Assembly: GCA_022566535.1 (NCBI GenBank)
Contig: JADFIR010000016.1
Span: 1 to 58,227 of the forward strand
Source: Planctomycetota bacterium
Lineage (GTDB): Bacteria > Planctomycetota > Phycisphaerae > Phycisphaerales > SM1A02
Length of the DNA stretch: 58,227 nt
Reading direction: 5' to 3'
Shown: piece after piece, positions 25,891-34,357 of the stretch
Layout: each line of letters opens with the position of its first letter
Numbering within the stretch: the first letter of the stretch is position 1
The notes under the pieces: generated by a model
Seen by the model: only the letters and a program-made list of their open reading frames with translations
Database searches by the model: none
What the model was told of the DNA's origin: nothing
Translations under genes and position numbers: made by a program

Positions 25891-26853
25891 ATGACGTCTA
25901 CTCCGTCGGCACGCACCTTCTCATCGGATTTCAAGCGTTTCTTCATTCGCGGGCTGGTTGTGCTGCTGCCCTCGGTGCTGACCCTGTGGATCCTGGTTAC
26001 GGCGTATAAGTTTGTGGACAACACGATCGCGGAGCCGATCAACCGCGGCGTCCGCCTCGCGATCAACAATCTGGCACCACACTGGGGAGCCTTCGGTCCG
26101 CTCCTTGAGCCCACCAATGAGGCCGTGGAAGGTGAGCTGAATAAGCGGCTCGCGGCCGGGACAGAGGTCACCAGGACGCAGGTCCACGACGAGCTGCGCG
26201 AGGCGATCCGAACCGATTCGGCGCTGCGCCGAGCCACCATCAAGACCTGGTGGGACAGGCGTTGGTATCTGGACCTGATCGGCCTGATCATCGCCATCGT
26301 CGCCGTCTACATCGCCGGGCGGCTGCTGGGTGGATTTTTCGGCCGGCGAATCTACCGGAAGGTCGAAGGGGTCATCACCACCTTGCCGGTGTTCAAACAG
26401 GTCTACCCCTATGTGAAACAGGTTGTGGACTTTCTGTTCAGTGACGAACAGCCAATGAAATTCAGCCGCGTGGTGGTGGTACAATATCCGCGAAAGGGAA
26501 TCTGGTCGGTGGGGTTTCTCACCGGCAACACCATGAAATCGATCGCCCGCGAATCAGGCGACGCGGTGACGGTGTTCATCCCAAGCTCGCCCACCCCGTT
26601 CACCGGTTATACGATCACCGTGCCCCGCCGGGAGGCCATTGAGGTCCCCATCACCGTCGAGCAGGCGATTCGTTTCGCCGTTACCGGCGGGGTGCTGGTC
26701 CCCGAAAATCAATTGATCCCGGAAGGCGTGATGCCGCAGATTCCCCCGCCGTCCGAGGCTACCCAGTCCGAGCCCCTTGGGCTGCCCAAAGGGCACAAGA
26801 CCCCGGAGGTGGCTTCATCAGCAGAAACGGAGATCCAACGCGACGCCGGTTAA
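25891..26853 (+). CDS. DUF502 membrane protein
   Basis: 320 residues from ATG 25891. Two membrane helices: 'GLVVLLPSVLTLWILVTAY' and 'DLIGLIIAIVAVYIAGRLLG'. The block 'LPVFKQVYPYVKQVVDFL' followed by 'RVVVVQYPRKGIWSVGFLTG' and 'VTVFIPSSPTPFTGYT' is the DUF502 signature. The function of the family is unknown. Here the two helices are separated by an extra soluble stretch of about 90 residues. hpf follows 29 nt later. Confidence 0.88.
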   Translation: MTSTPSARTFSSDFKRFFIRGLVVLLPSVLTLWILVTAYKFVDNTIAEPINRGVRLAINNLAPHWGAFGPLLEPTNEAVEGELNKRLAAGTEVTRTQVHDELREAIRTDSALRRATIKTWWDRRWYLDLIGLIIAIVAVYIAGRLLGGFFGRRIYRKVEGVITTLPVFKQVYPYVKQVVDFLFSDEQPMKFSRVVVVQYPRKGIWSVGFLTGNTMKSIARESGDAVTVFIPSSPTPFTGYTITVPRREAIEVPITVEQAIRFAVTGGVLVPENQLIPEGVMPQIPPPSEATQSEPLGLPKGHKTPEVASSAETEIQRDAG

Positions 26854-26882
26854 GGGCCGCGCCGTGACCAGGGAGATCACCC

Positions 26883-27206
26883 ATGCAAATCAAGATCAGC
26901 AGCAAGCACCTGCCGCTCACTGAAGCCCTCGAAACATATGCGTCGAAGAAAATCGAGAAGTTTACCCGATACTTCAATCGGGTACAGCAGGTCGAGGTGG
27001 TCATCGATAAGGCCAAGACCGGCTACACTGTCGAGATTATCACCGACGTTGAGCATCATGAGTCGTTCGTCGCAACCAGTACCCATGAAGACCTCTACGC
27101 TTGCCTTGATCTGGGAATCAACCGATCGATCCGGCAACTGACGGACCACAAGAGCAGGTTGCGGGACAACAAGCACCACACCCCTATCGGCGGACTCGAA
27201 ACATGA
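26883..27206 (+). CDS. hpf: Ribosome hibernation promoting factor
   Basis: 107 residues. Short-form HPF/YfiA that binds the 30S decoding centre and stalls ribosomes in stationary phase. 'MQIKISSKHLPLTEALETYA' and 'KIEKFTRYFNRVQQVEVVID' are family features, ending in 'SIRQLTDHKSRLRD'. GGGAGA precedes the ATG. It overlaps ptsN by 4 nt (ATGA), and the hpf-ptsN pairing resembles the rpoN-locus order of proteobacteria. Confidence 0.92.
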   Translation: MQIKISSKHLPLTEALETYASKKIEKFTRYFNRVQQVEVVIDKAKTGYTVEIITDVEHHESFVATSTHEDLYACLDLGINRSIRQLTDHKSRLRDNKHHTPIGGLET

Positions 27207-27679
27207 AGCTGCTTGACATCGTTGTGAAGAAGGCAATCATCCCCAACCTTGCGGCCGCCGAGCGCGATGCCGCCATTGCCGAGGCGATCGATGCGCTGGT
27301 CAGCGCCGGAGCGTTGAGCCCCGAGTTGCGCGATGACTTCATCAAGGCCGTCGTCAAACGAGAGAATCGAGGCTCAACCGGCTTTGGTCACGGCGTGGCG
27401 GTGCCGCACGTCAAGCATCCATCAATCAGCAAGATGGCCGTAGCCATCGCGGTCAGTCAATCCGGCGTAGAGTTCAACGCCCTGGATAGACAGCCGGTGT
27501 ATTCAATCTTTCTCTTGCTGAGCCCGGAAGACCAACCGGAAGAGCATCTCGACGCGATGGAGGCGATCTTCGGGAACTTGAGCCAGGAGAGGTTTCGCCG
27601 CTTCCTGCGGCAGGCTCGATCGGTAGCCGATATTGTGACTCTCATGGAAGAAGCCGACGCCAAAGCGCCCGTCCGCTGA
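27203..27679 (+). CDS. ptsN: PTS system IIA component, PtsN-like
   Basis: 158 residues. Fructose/nitrogen-type EIIA. The phosphorylated His is H69 in 'GSTGFGHGVAVPHVKHPS', and 'VYSIFLLLSPEDQPEEHLD' is conserved. Without any sugar permease nearby it is more likely regulatory (PTS-Ntr style) than a transporter part. Overlaps hpf by 4 nt; HPr follows 97 nt downstream. Confidence 0.9.
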   Translation: MKLLDIVVKKAIIPNLAAAERDAAIAEAIDALVSAGALSPELRDDFIKAVVKRENRGSTGFGHGVAVPHVKHPSISKMAVAIAVSQSGVEFNALDRQPVYSIFLLLSPEDQPEEHLDAMEAIFGNLSQERFRRFLRQARSVADIVTLMEEADAKAPVR

Positions 27680-27776
27680 CTCCACAGCCGCACCGCTTGA
27701 ATGACGCAGCGAAGCCTGCCCTTCTTTGGTAGGCTTAGAGTATTCGCGCACCTAGGCGTGGGTGGAGTGCATCTGG

Positions 27777-28058
27777 GTGTCCAAGACCGCCTCGGCCGTT
27801 GTCACCGTCACCAACAAACTTGGCCTTCACGCCAGGCCGGCCACACTGTTCGCCGAGACCGCTTCCCGCAATCAGTCGGACATCACGGTTCGCCGGTGCG
27901 ATCAGAACGACCCCGTCGATGGCAAATCAATCATGCAAATGATGATGCTCGCCGCAACCCAGGGAACGCAGATCGAGATCTCCGCAAAGGGCTCCGATGC
28001 CGCAGCGGCGGTCGAAGCCCTCGTGAGTTTGGTCGAGTCAGGCTTCCAGGAAGATTGA
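27777..28058 (+). CDS. ptsH: Phosphocarrier protein HPr
   Basis: 93 residues. H18 in 'NKLGLHARPATLF' is the phosphorylated His and S51 in 'DGKSIMQMMMLAA' corresponds to the regulatory Ser. I use GTG 27777 because GGAG sits 9 nt upstream and the protein then begins at the usual place; the frame is open to GTG 27762. It would pass phosphate to PtsN. No Enzyme I or HPr kinase is in the window. Confidence 0.9.
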   Translation: MSKTASAVVTVTNKLGLHARPATLFAETASRNQSDITVRRCDQNDPVDGKSIMQMMMLAATQGTQIEISAKGSDAAAAVEALVSLVESGFQED

Positions 28059-28130
28059 TCAGACGAGGCTCGACAACACCGGCCGATCGACCTGTTTGCC
28101 TCCAGCCAGCCGGACCGTCCAACACGACGT

Positions 28131-29150
28131 TTAGCCGATCACCTCCGCCTTGCGCTCACGGCGCATCAGCGCCTCGATGGCATCGCCCGGCGCGAGACCC
28201 TCAAACAGAATGGCATACACGGCCAGCGTGATCGGCATCTCCACCCCACGCGCCCTTGCCAACTGAACCACGGAGCGGGTCGTCGCCACACCTTCGACGA
28301 CCGAAGCCGTCGAGCTGAGGATCGACTCCAACGATTCGCCACGACCGATCCGCTCGCCGCAGCTGCGGTTACGACCCTGGGGGCTGAAGCAGGTGGTGGC
28401 GAGATCACCAACGCCCGCCACTCCGAAGAAGGTGTCCACCTTGGCGCCCATTGCCGCGCCCAGCCGCGCAATCTCAGCCAGGCCTCTTGCCAACAATGCT
28501 GACTTGGCGTTATAGCCCACCGCCAAGCCGTCGATCATTCCCGCGGCCAGGGCAATCACGTTTTTCGTCGCACCGGCAATCTCCACGCCGATCAGATCAT
28601 CGTGCCGGTAAATGCGTAGCCATGGCGTGCTGATAAGCTCTTGCACCCGTCGGGCCACCGCCGCGTCCCTTGACGCAGCGACCATCGTCGCCGCCAAGCG
28701 GTCTGCCAGCTCCGCGGCGATCGTCGGCCCGCTGAGAGCGCACATCGGCCGGGAGGGATCATCGGGGTCATCGCCGGTCGCGTCTGCGATCACCTGCGTC
28801 GGTCGCAGAAGCGTGTCGTTCTCGATGCCCTTGGACACGCTCACAACCGGCGCTCCCGTCGGGATATACGGTCCCAAACGCTTCCACGCCGAGCGGATGA
28901 ACTGGGTGGGAATCGCGTTGACGATGACGCTCGCACCGGCGAGCAGCGCCTCATGATCGGCCGTGACCTCAACGGCCTGCGGCAGGACGAACCCGGGCAA
29001 CCGTCGGGGAGATCGACGGGTGGAGGCGAGCTCACTTACCCGCTCCTCAGACCGCCCCCATAGCCGCACGCCGACGCCGCGCTGGGCAAGCACGCCGGCC
29101 AACACCAAGCCCATTTGACCATCACCCACGATGGCGACTTGTTCCGTCAT
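28131..29150 (-). CDS. gpsA: NAD(P)-dependent glycerol-3-phosphate dehydrogenase
   Basis: 339 residues. Makes sn-glycerol-3-phosphate for phospholipids. N-terminal Rossmann motif 'VAIVGDGQMGLVLAGVLAQR', 'VSVSKGIENDTL', 'CALSGPTIAAELA', the catalytic Lys in 'IAGATKNVIALAAGMIDGL' and 'GVAGVGDLATTCFSPQGRNR'. Start at ATG 29150 with GGAG at the right distance; the frame stays open upstream to 29438 with no homology. Confidence 0.95.
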   Translation of the reverse strand: MTEQVAIVGDGQMGLVLAGVLAQRGVGVRLWGRSEERVSELASTRRSPRRLPGFVLPQAVEVTADHEALLAGASVIVNAIPTQFIRSAWKRLGPYIPTGAPVVSVSKGIENDTLLRPTQVIADATGDDPDDPSRPMCALSGPTIAAELADRLAATMVAASRDAAVARRVQELISTPWLRIYRHDDLIGVEIAGATKNVIALAAGMIDGLAVGYNAKSALLARGLAEIARLGAAMGAKVDTFFGVAGVGDLATTCFSPQGRNRSCGERIGRGESLESILSSTASVVEGVATTRSVVQLARARGVEMPITLAVYAILFEGLAPGDAIEALMRRERKAEVIG

Positions 29151-29304
29151 GCTCGGCATCTCCGGTGATCCACCCCGGTATCCACCGCCAACATTGAATC
29201 GCATCGACCGGGCAGTCGCAACTATGACGTGATTACCCACCGGCCCCCGAACCGTCGCCAAGTCCGTGGCAGCGGTCAGCCCTCCGCGTTCAGCTTTCCC
29301 GTAG

Positions 29305-29323
29305 CCCCCGGCTCTGCCGGGGG
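29305..29323. repeat. CCCCCGGC-tct-GCCGGGGG palindrome
   Basis: Eight-bp arms with a 3-nt loop. The same palindrome with loop aga is at 31948-31966. It lies in the 343-bp gene-free stretch 29151-29493, in which I see no gene. Confidence 0.7.
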
Positions 29324-29443
29324 ATCTCCCAGTAAGCCGGGTGCCGATTTCGTCGGGATCAGCCCAGCGAGCCGGGCCGTCATTCAAGCTCGGTGCACGC
29401 CTGCATTCCCTGTGCGTTCGGAACCAGCGCAAGGGCACGCTAG

Positions 29444-29465
29444 CCCACGGACTCTAGTCCGTGGG
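29444..29465. repeat. CCCACGGAC-tcta-GTCCGTGGG palindrome
   Basis: A perfect 9-bp hairpin 28 nt beyond the stop of the first FG-GAP gene. On the plus strand it is followed by TTTCGGTTT, on the minus strand by no T-run, so I list it as a REP-type element rather than a terminator. Confidence 0.65.
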
Positions 29466-29493
29466 TTTCGGTTTATGGCTCATGGCTGCCTTC

Positions 29494-30696
29494 TCACGGG
29501 CACCAGCCCCAGTTGGCCAGCAGTGCGAGCAGGTCGAAGATGCCGACGTTGCCGTCGCCGTCGAAGTCCGGGGGCCCGCCGGGATCGCTGCCCCACGCAG
29601 CCAACAGCGCGAGGAGATCGAGAATGCCGACGGTGCCAGTCCCGTCGAGATCCCACAGGCACATTCCGGTGCCGACAGCATCAAAGAGGTAGGCGGAGCC
29701 GGAGTCGGGACCGTTGTCGTCGTCGCGGTAGGCCCCAACGATGGCGGTGGCGCCGCTCATCGCGACGGAGATGCCGAAGATGTCGCCCGCCGCCCCGTCA
29801 TCGGGCAGGAGCTTGGCCATCTGCTCGCCCGTGTTGGTGTCGAAGAGGTAGGCGGAGCCGGAGCCGCTGCCGTTGTCGTCGTCAAACCAGGCTCCGACGA
29901 TGGCGGTGGTGCCGCTGATCGCGACCGAGATGCCGAACCAGTCGGCCAGGTCGCCATCGTTGGGAAGGAGCTTGGCGATCTGCCGGCCGGTACGGGTGTC
30001 AAAGAGGTAGGCCGAGCCGGAGTAAAAGCTGTTGTCGTCGTCCTCTGGGGCCCCAATAATGGCGGTGGCGCCGCTGATCGCGACGGAGAAGCCGAACTCG
30101 TCGAGTTCCGCGCCGTCGTTGGGCAGGAGCTTGGCGATCTGCCGGCCGGTGGTAGTGTCAAACAGGTAGGCGGAGCCGGAGCTGGGGCCGTTGTCGTCGT
30201 CCCCGAAGGCCCCGACGATGGCGGTGGCGCCGCTGATCGCGACGGAGGTGCCGAAGAAGTCCCATGTCGCGCCGTCGTTGGGGAGGAGCTTGGCGATCTG
30301 CTGGCCCGTGGTGGTGTCGAAGAGGTAGGCCGAGCCGGAGGATTCGCCGTTGTCGTCGTCCCCGCCGGCGCCGACGATGGCGATGGCGCCGCTGATCGCG
30401 ACGGAGAAGCCGAAGTGGTCGAGCTCCGCGCCGTCTTTGGGCAGGAGCTTTGCGATCTGCCGGCCCGTGGTGATGTCGAAGAGATAGGCGGAGCCGGAGT
30501 CGGCGCCGTTGTCATCGTCCTGGAAGGCCCCGACGATGGCGGTGGCGCCACTGATCGCGACGGAGATGCCGAAGCGGTCATCCGTCGCGCCGTCGTCAGG
30601 CAGGAGCTTGGCAAGTTGGTCGCCGAGGTCGGCGTAGGTCGACCCGGCGCTCAGGACTAATGCTACCGCGGCAAAAAGTGGCATGAGATGTCGCAT
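29494..30696 (-). CDS. Secreted FG-GAP repeat protein with dockerin (six repeats)
   Basis: 400 residues from ATG 30696 behind AGGAG. Signal peptide 'ALVLSAGSTYA', then six units of about 53 residues of the form FG.SVAISG.TAIVGA, DDDNG, SGSAYLFDTTTGRQIAKLLP. These FG-GAP/beta-propeller blades contain Ca-binding DxDxD-like loops. The last about 60 residues are a planctomycete-type dockerin with two EF-hand-like loops ('DLDGTGTVGILDLLALLAAW', 'DFDGDGNVGIFDLLALLANW'). It is likely exported, perhaps anchored or assembled through the dockerin. It is a tandem paralogue of the next gene, with similar upstream DNA. Confidence 0.88.
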   Translation of the reverse strand: MRHLMPLFAAVALVLSAGSTYADLGDQLAKLLPDDGATDDRFGISVAISGATAIVGAFQDDDNGADSGSAYLFDITTGRQIAKLLPKDGAELDHFGFSVAISGAIAIVGAGGDDDNGESSGSAYLFDTTTGQQIAKLLPNDGATWDFFGTSVAISGATAIVGAFGDDDNGPSSGSAYLFDTTTGRQIAKLLPNDGAELDEFGFSVAISGATAIIGAPEDDDNSFYSGSAYLFDTRTGRQIAKLLPNDGDLADWFGISVAISGTTAIVGAWFDDDNGSGSGSAYLFDTNTGEQMAKLLPDDGAAGDIFGISVAMSGATAIVGAYRDDDNGPDSGSAYLFDAVGTGMCLWDLDGTGTVGILDLLALLAAWGSDPGGPPDFDGDGNVGIFDLLALLANWGWCP

Positions 30697-30790
30697 GTTT
30701 GTCTCCTGGGCTTGAACCGATATTGCCCATATGGATTCGCCAGGGGTCGATCGCCCAACGATTCGCATACGGGTATAACGGCCCCCCACG
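30697..30790 (-). promoter_or_regulatory. Conserved leader and candidate promoter of FG-GAP gene 1
   Basis: This segment is conserved in the second copy (31668-31765). On the minus strand it has CTTGAA and TATACC spaced 16 nt as a possible promoter, then a CGATCG-rich stretch, then a hairpin (30717-30734) with a GGGCA loop, then AGGAG and ATG. The hairpin is kept in copy 2 by a compensatory change. Confidence 0.4.
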
Positions 30791-30847
30791 ACATTCAAGC
30801 CCAGGTTTTGAGTGTCGTGCTTGGCTCAACCCTGCGGCGAGACGACG

Positions 30848-30942
30848 CGGCTCACCACAGAGCCGTCCCGTGCCGGGGCGGTCCGCGGCGGGACGCCGCG
30901 GCTCGGTTGCCTTGCCCCGATGCCCTGATGCCTCGATGCCTT
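30848..30942. repeat. Palindrome and triple-unit repeat between the FG-GAP genes
   Basis: CGGCTC-accaca-GAGCCG (30848-30865), a following GC palindrome block (to about 30912), and the triple GATGCC/GGCATC repeat (30918-30942). The first two parts recur at 31819-31885; the third matches 15204-15230. Confidence 0.65.
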
Positions 30943-30944
30943 CT

Positions 30945-31667
30945 TCAGGGGCACGGGCCCCAGTTTGCAAGCAGCGTCAGCAGGTCGAGGATGCCGACGG
31001 TGCCGTCGCCATCGAAATCGGGCGGGCCGCCGGGGTCGCTGCCCCAGGCAGCCAAGAGTGTCAGGAGGTCGAGGATACCGACCGTGCCAGTCCCGTCGAG
31101 ATCCCACAGGCACATTCCGGTGCCGGCAGCATCGAAGAGGTATGCCGAGCCGGAGTCGAGGCCGTTGTCGTCGTCGAACCAGGCCCCAACGATGGCGGTG
31201 GCGCCGCTGATCGCGACGGACCAGCCGAAAATGTCGAGCGCCGCGCCGTCATCGGCCAGGAGCTTGGCGATCTGCCGGCCCGTGGTGGTGTCAAACAGAT
31301 AGGCCGAGCCGGACCAGAAGCCGTTGTCGTCGTCGAACCAGGCCCCAACGATGGCGGTGGCGCCGCTGATCGCGACCGAGATGCCGAAGTGGTCGCCAAT
31401 CGCGCCGTCGTTGGGCAGGAACTTGGCGATCTGCGCGCCCGTCGTGGTGTCGAAAAGGTAGGCGGAGCCGTTGCTGGTGCCGTTGTCGTGCCCGCTGGCC
31501 CCGACAATGGCGGTGGCGCCGCTGATCGCGACGGAGCGGCCGAACTCGTCGAGCGCCGCGCCGTCGTCGGGCAGGAGCTTGAAGAGTTGATCGCCGAGGT
31601 CGGCGTAGGCCGACCCGGTGCTCAGGACTGCTGCTGCCGCGGCAAGAAGTGGCATGAGATGTCGCAT
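30945..31667 (-). CDS. Secreted FG-GAP repeat protein with dockerin (three repeats)
   Basis: 240 residues from ATG 31667 behind GGAG. The signal peptide 'MRHLMPLLAAAAAVLSTGSA' is nearly the same as in the six-repeat neighbour. It has three FG-GAP-type units and the same two-loop dockerin ending 'LLTLLANWGPCP'. One unit is missing a few residues ('GASGHDNGTSNG'). Differences in repeat number (six, three, and at least three in the copy at 57655) suggest unit gain and loss by recombination. Function unknown. Confidence 0.88.
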   Translation of the reverse strand: MRHLMPLLAAAAAVLSTGSAYADLGDQLFKLLPDDGAALDEFGRSVAISGATAIVGASGHDNGTSNGSAYLFDTTTGAQIAKFLPNDGAIGDHFGISVAISGATAIVGAWFDDDNGFWSGSAYLFDTTTGRQIAKLLADDGAALDIFGWSVAISGATAIVGAWFDDDNGLDSGSAYLFDAAGTGMCLWDLDGTGTVGILDLLTLLAAWGSDPGGPPDFDGDGTVGILDLLTLLANWGPCP

Positions 31668-31765
31668 GTTTGTCTCCGTCGCTTAAACCCAAATTCCCCA
31701 TTTGGCTTCGTCAGGGGTCGATCGCCCAACGATTCCCATACGGGTATAACGGCCCCCCACGGTAT
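31668..31765 (-). promoter_or_regulatory. Conserved leader and candidate promoter of FG-GAP gene 2
   Basis: Second copy of the leader described for 30697-30790. The hairpin here is CCAAAT-ggggA-ATTTGG on the minus strand (31689-31705), a perfect 6-bp stem. Part of the 490-bp gene-free stretch 31668-32157. Confidence 0.4.
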
Positions 31766-31818
31766 TCAAGCCCAGATTTTGAGTGTCGTGCTTGGCTCGA
31801 CCCCGCGGCGAGACGACG

Positions 31819-31999
31819 CGGCTCACCACAGAGCCGCCCCGTGCCGGGGCGGTCCGCGGCGCCACGCCGCGGCTCGGAACGCTGTGCAACGGTCTGTGCA
31901 AGGCCGGCGATGGCATCGCCGGCCTTGCCAGGCGAGATCACAAGACCCCCCCGGCAGAGCCGGGGGCTAAGGGCGAACGGCTGATGGCTGATCGCTGAT
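31819..31999. repeat. Palindrome cluster before the P-type ATPase gene
   Basis: Contains CGGCTC-accaca-GAGCCG (31819-31836), GCCCCG-tgc-CGGGGC, CCCCCGGC-aga-GCCGGGGG (31948-31966) and short GGCTGAT/CGCTGAT direct repeats (31979-31999). Nothing here codes for protein. 32000-32157 holds no other structure I can see, apart from GGAG before the next start. Confidence 0.6.
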
Positions 32000-32157
32000 C
32001 GGCCACGGGCCGGACCGCTGGTGGATTCCCCGCCATCGGCTGAACCACGGCCAAGACGGCGGCGTAGCAGTAACCTGCTGCATTGCCGGGTGAGGTCGCG
32101 GCGCGTAGGGTGCACAGTCAGTCTGCCTCAACCGGCCCGCATGATCTGGAGAGACCC

Positions 32158-34194
32158 ATGTCTGAGCTGACCGTCGCCGGCGCTGCCCAGCAGGACCTGG
32201 AACTTCGTGAGGCTGCTTCGCACGGAGCCGAGCAGCTGGAGCGACGCCTGTTCATCGCCCTGGCCGGCGGGGTGCTGCTGGCCACATCGTGGATCGCCCG
32301 GCTGCTGGACGCCCACCCGCAAGTGGCCCAGATCCCTGCTGCCCTGGGAGCGGTGGTGCTGGTCATCCCGCTGCTGCTGGGCGCGCGGAAGGAGATTGTC
32401 AGGGGCCGGCCGTCAAGCGACTCCCTGGCCTCCCTGGCCGTGCTTGCGGCGATCGCCACATCCAACTATCTGGTCGCAGGAATCCTGGCGCTGTTCCTGT
32501 GGACGGCGAACCTCGTGCTCAGTCGGACAGCGTGGGGTGCCCAGCGTGCCATCCGAGAGTTGATCGACCTCACACCCGATACGGCTCGCCTGGTTGAGAA
32601 CGGCGAGGAGCGGGAGGTCCCGCTTTCTGCGGTCCGCGTCGGCCAGACTGTCCGTGTCCGGCCGGGCGAAAACCTCCCGGTGGACGGGCGCGTTGCCAAC
32701 GGCTCCAGCGACATCAACCAAGCCTCGCTCACCGGCGAAGCGGTTCCCGTCGAAGTCGACGTTGGGCGGGATGTTTATGCCGGCACGACCAACCTTACCG
32801 GCCAGATCGACATTGAGGTGACGGCCGTCGCGGGTGACACCACCATCGGCAAGGTCGAGCAGCTCATCCGTGAAGCGGAGTCCGCCAAGACCCAGCGGCA
32901 GGAGCTGATCGAGCAGCTCGCCTCGTATTACGTGCCGGTGGTGTTGATGGTGGCCGGGTTGGTGTGGTTCTTTACGGCCAGGAATGACGCGATCAAGGAT
33001 CAGGCGGCCATCCGGGCCATCACCGTGCTGGTCGTGACCTGCCCCGGTGCGCTACTGATCTCGTATCCGACGGCGATGGTGGCCGCGTTCGCCGCTGCGG
33101 CGCGACTGGGCATCATGATCAAGAAGACCACGACGCTCGAAGCGGCCGCAACGATCGACACCGTCGTGCTGGACAAGACCGGGACGCTGACCACCGGCCG
33201 ATTTGCCGTCAGCCGGCTCGCCCCCGCCGAAGGCGTCGAAGGCGCCGCCTTACTCCAGGCCGCAGCCGATGGCGAACAACATTCCAATCACCCGCTGGCC
33301 AAGTCGATCCTGGAAACCGCCGATCAGGCTCGCATCAAGCCGAATCGCGTGGACCGGTTTGAAGAGATCCGCGGTCGCGGCGTCGCTGCGGCCAGCAGCA
33401 ACGGCGAGATCCACGTCGGCCGCGCGGACTGGCTCGCCGAACTCAACCCCTCGATCCGCGAACAAATCGTGACCGTCGAGGAAAAGATCGAAGGCATGTC
33501 CGGCGTGCACGTGATGCAAGCGGGACGCTACCTGGGCGCGGTCGGCCTGGAAGACAAGTTACGCCGCAACGCCCCGGAGATCGTCCGCAAGATGCGCCAG
33601 CTTGGCGTGCGGCGGGTGATCATGTTCACCGGTGATCAGCTCGCCGTGGCCAAGCGCGTCGGCCAGGCCGTCGGCGTCGATTCCATCGAAGCTCAATGCC
33701 TCCCGGAAGAAAAGCAGGAGGAGCTGATGTACCTGATCAAGAAAGGACACCGCACGCTGGTGGTCGGCGATGGAATCAACGACGGCCCGATCCTGGCCTC
33801 CGCGGATGTCGGCGTGGCCATGGGTCTGTCCGGCTCGGACATCGCGACCAACTCTGCAGGCGTGGCTCTGATGAACGATGACCTGCGGCACGTGCCGTTC
33901 CTGTTGGAGCTGGCCCGCAAGACCCGCAACGTGATCGCGCAGAACATCGCGGCTTCACTTCTGCTGGCGATCGTCGGTCTGGCCTTTGCCGCGACGGGGA
34001 ATCTCACAATCCTGACGGCGGCGCTGCTGTACATCTTGGGATACGTCATCGTGATCGCCAACAGCACACGGTTGGTCCGCTTTGGCGAGGAGTTCAGTGA
34101 ACAGGAGCAGGCCAGGCTGCGGCTCGAGGCCAGCCGGGCGGTCAAGCCGACGCGAGCCACCACCCGCCAGGCCACCGTCACCGCCGGGGCCTGA
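32158..34194 (+). CDS. P1B-type heavy-metal ATPase with CPG motif
   Basis: 678 residues from ATG 32158 behind GGAG. Phosphorylation motif 'DKTGTLTTG' (Asp339), actuator 'SLTGEAVPVEV', nucleotide-binding 'HSNHPLAKSI' (the HP of P1B pumps) and hinge 'VVGDGINDGPILASADVGVA' establish a metal-exporting P-type ATPase of the inner membrane. The membrane metal-site motif is CPG (residues 295-297, 'TCPGALLISYP') instead of the CPC of copper and zinc pumps, and there is no N-terminal GMxCxxC domain, so the metal may be one other than copper. I would not name the ion. No linked regulator. Confidence 0.9.
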   Translation: MSELTVAGAAQQDLELREAASHGAEQLERRLFIALAGGVLLATSWIARLLDAHPQVAQIPAALGAVVLVIPLLLGARKEIVRGRPSSDSLASLAVLAAIATSNYLVAGILALFLWTANLVLSRTAWGAQRAIRELIDLTPDTARLVENGEEREVPLSAVRVGQTVRVRPGENLPVDGRVANGSSDINQASLTGEAVPVEVDVGRDVYAGTTNLTGQIDIEVTAVAGDTTIGKVEQLIREAESAKTQRQELIEQLASYYVPVVLMVAGLVWFFTARNDAIKDQAAIRAITVLVVTCPGALLISYPTAMVAAFAAAARLGIMIKKTTTLEAAATIDTVVLDKTGTLTTGRFAVSRLAPAEGVEGAALLQAAADGEQHSNHPLAKSILETADQARIKPNRVDRFEEIRGRGVAAASSNGEIHVGRADWLAELNPSIREQIVTVEEKIEGMSGVHVMQAGRYLGAVGLEDKLRRNAPEIVRKMRQLGVRRVIMFTGDQLAVAKRVGQAVGVDSIEAQCLPEEKQEELMYLIKKGHRTLVVGDGINDGPILASADVGVAMGLSGSDIATNSAGVALMNDDLRHVPFLLELARKTRNVIAQNIAASLLLAIVGLAFAATGNLTILTAALLYILGYVIVIANSTRLVRFGEEFSEQEQARLRLEASRAVKPTRATTRQATVTAGA

Positions 34195-34357
34195 CCGCAC
34201 ACAAGCCGCCGCCTGGATCGCCCGCAAGCTCGGTGCCGAGCCAGCCCCCACTCCCACCGCAGGGCCTTCGTGATGAAACTCGGCCAAGCCGCTGCCGAAT
34301 ATCTATCATGCTTGATAGTTGCTGCACAGCCTCGTACCCCTAATAGGAAACCCCGAG

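Noticed and set aside
29461..30660. 399-codon plus-strand frame over the FG-GAP gene
   Set aside because: Repeats of the sense gene create an apparently periodic antisense protein; the sense frame has a signal peptide, FG-GAP units and a dockerin.
29494..30696. Regularly spaced repeats resembling a CRISPR array
   Set aside because: The unit is about 160 bp, codes for FG-GAP blades and diverges like protein repeats.
30697..30790. Cyclic-di-GMP or other known riboswitch in the FG-GAP leader
   Set aside because: None of the conserved core sequences of riboswitch families I know was seen.
30699..31970. 423-codon plus-strand frame over the second FG-GAP gene
   Set aside because: Same antisense effect; it runs through palindromes and has no recognisable domain.
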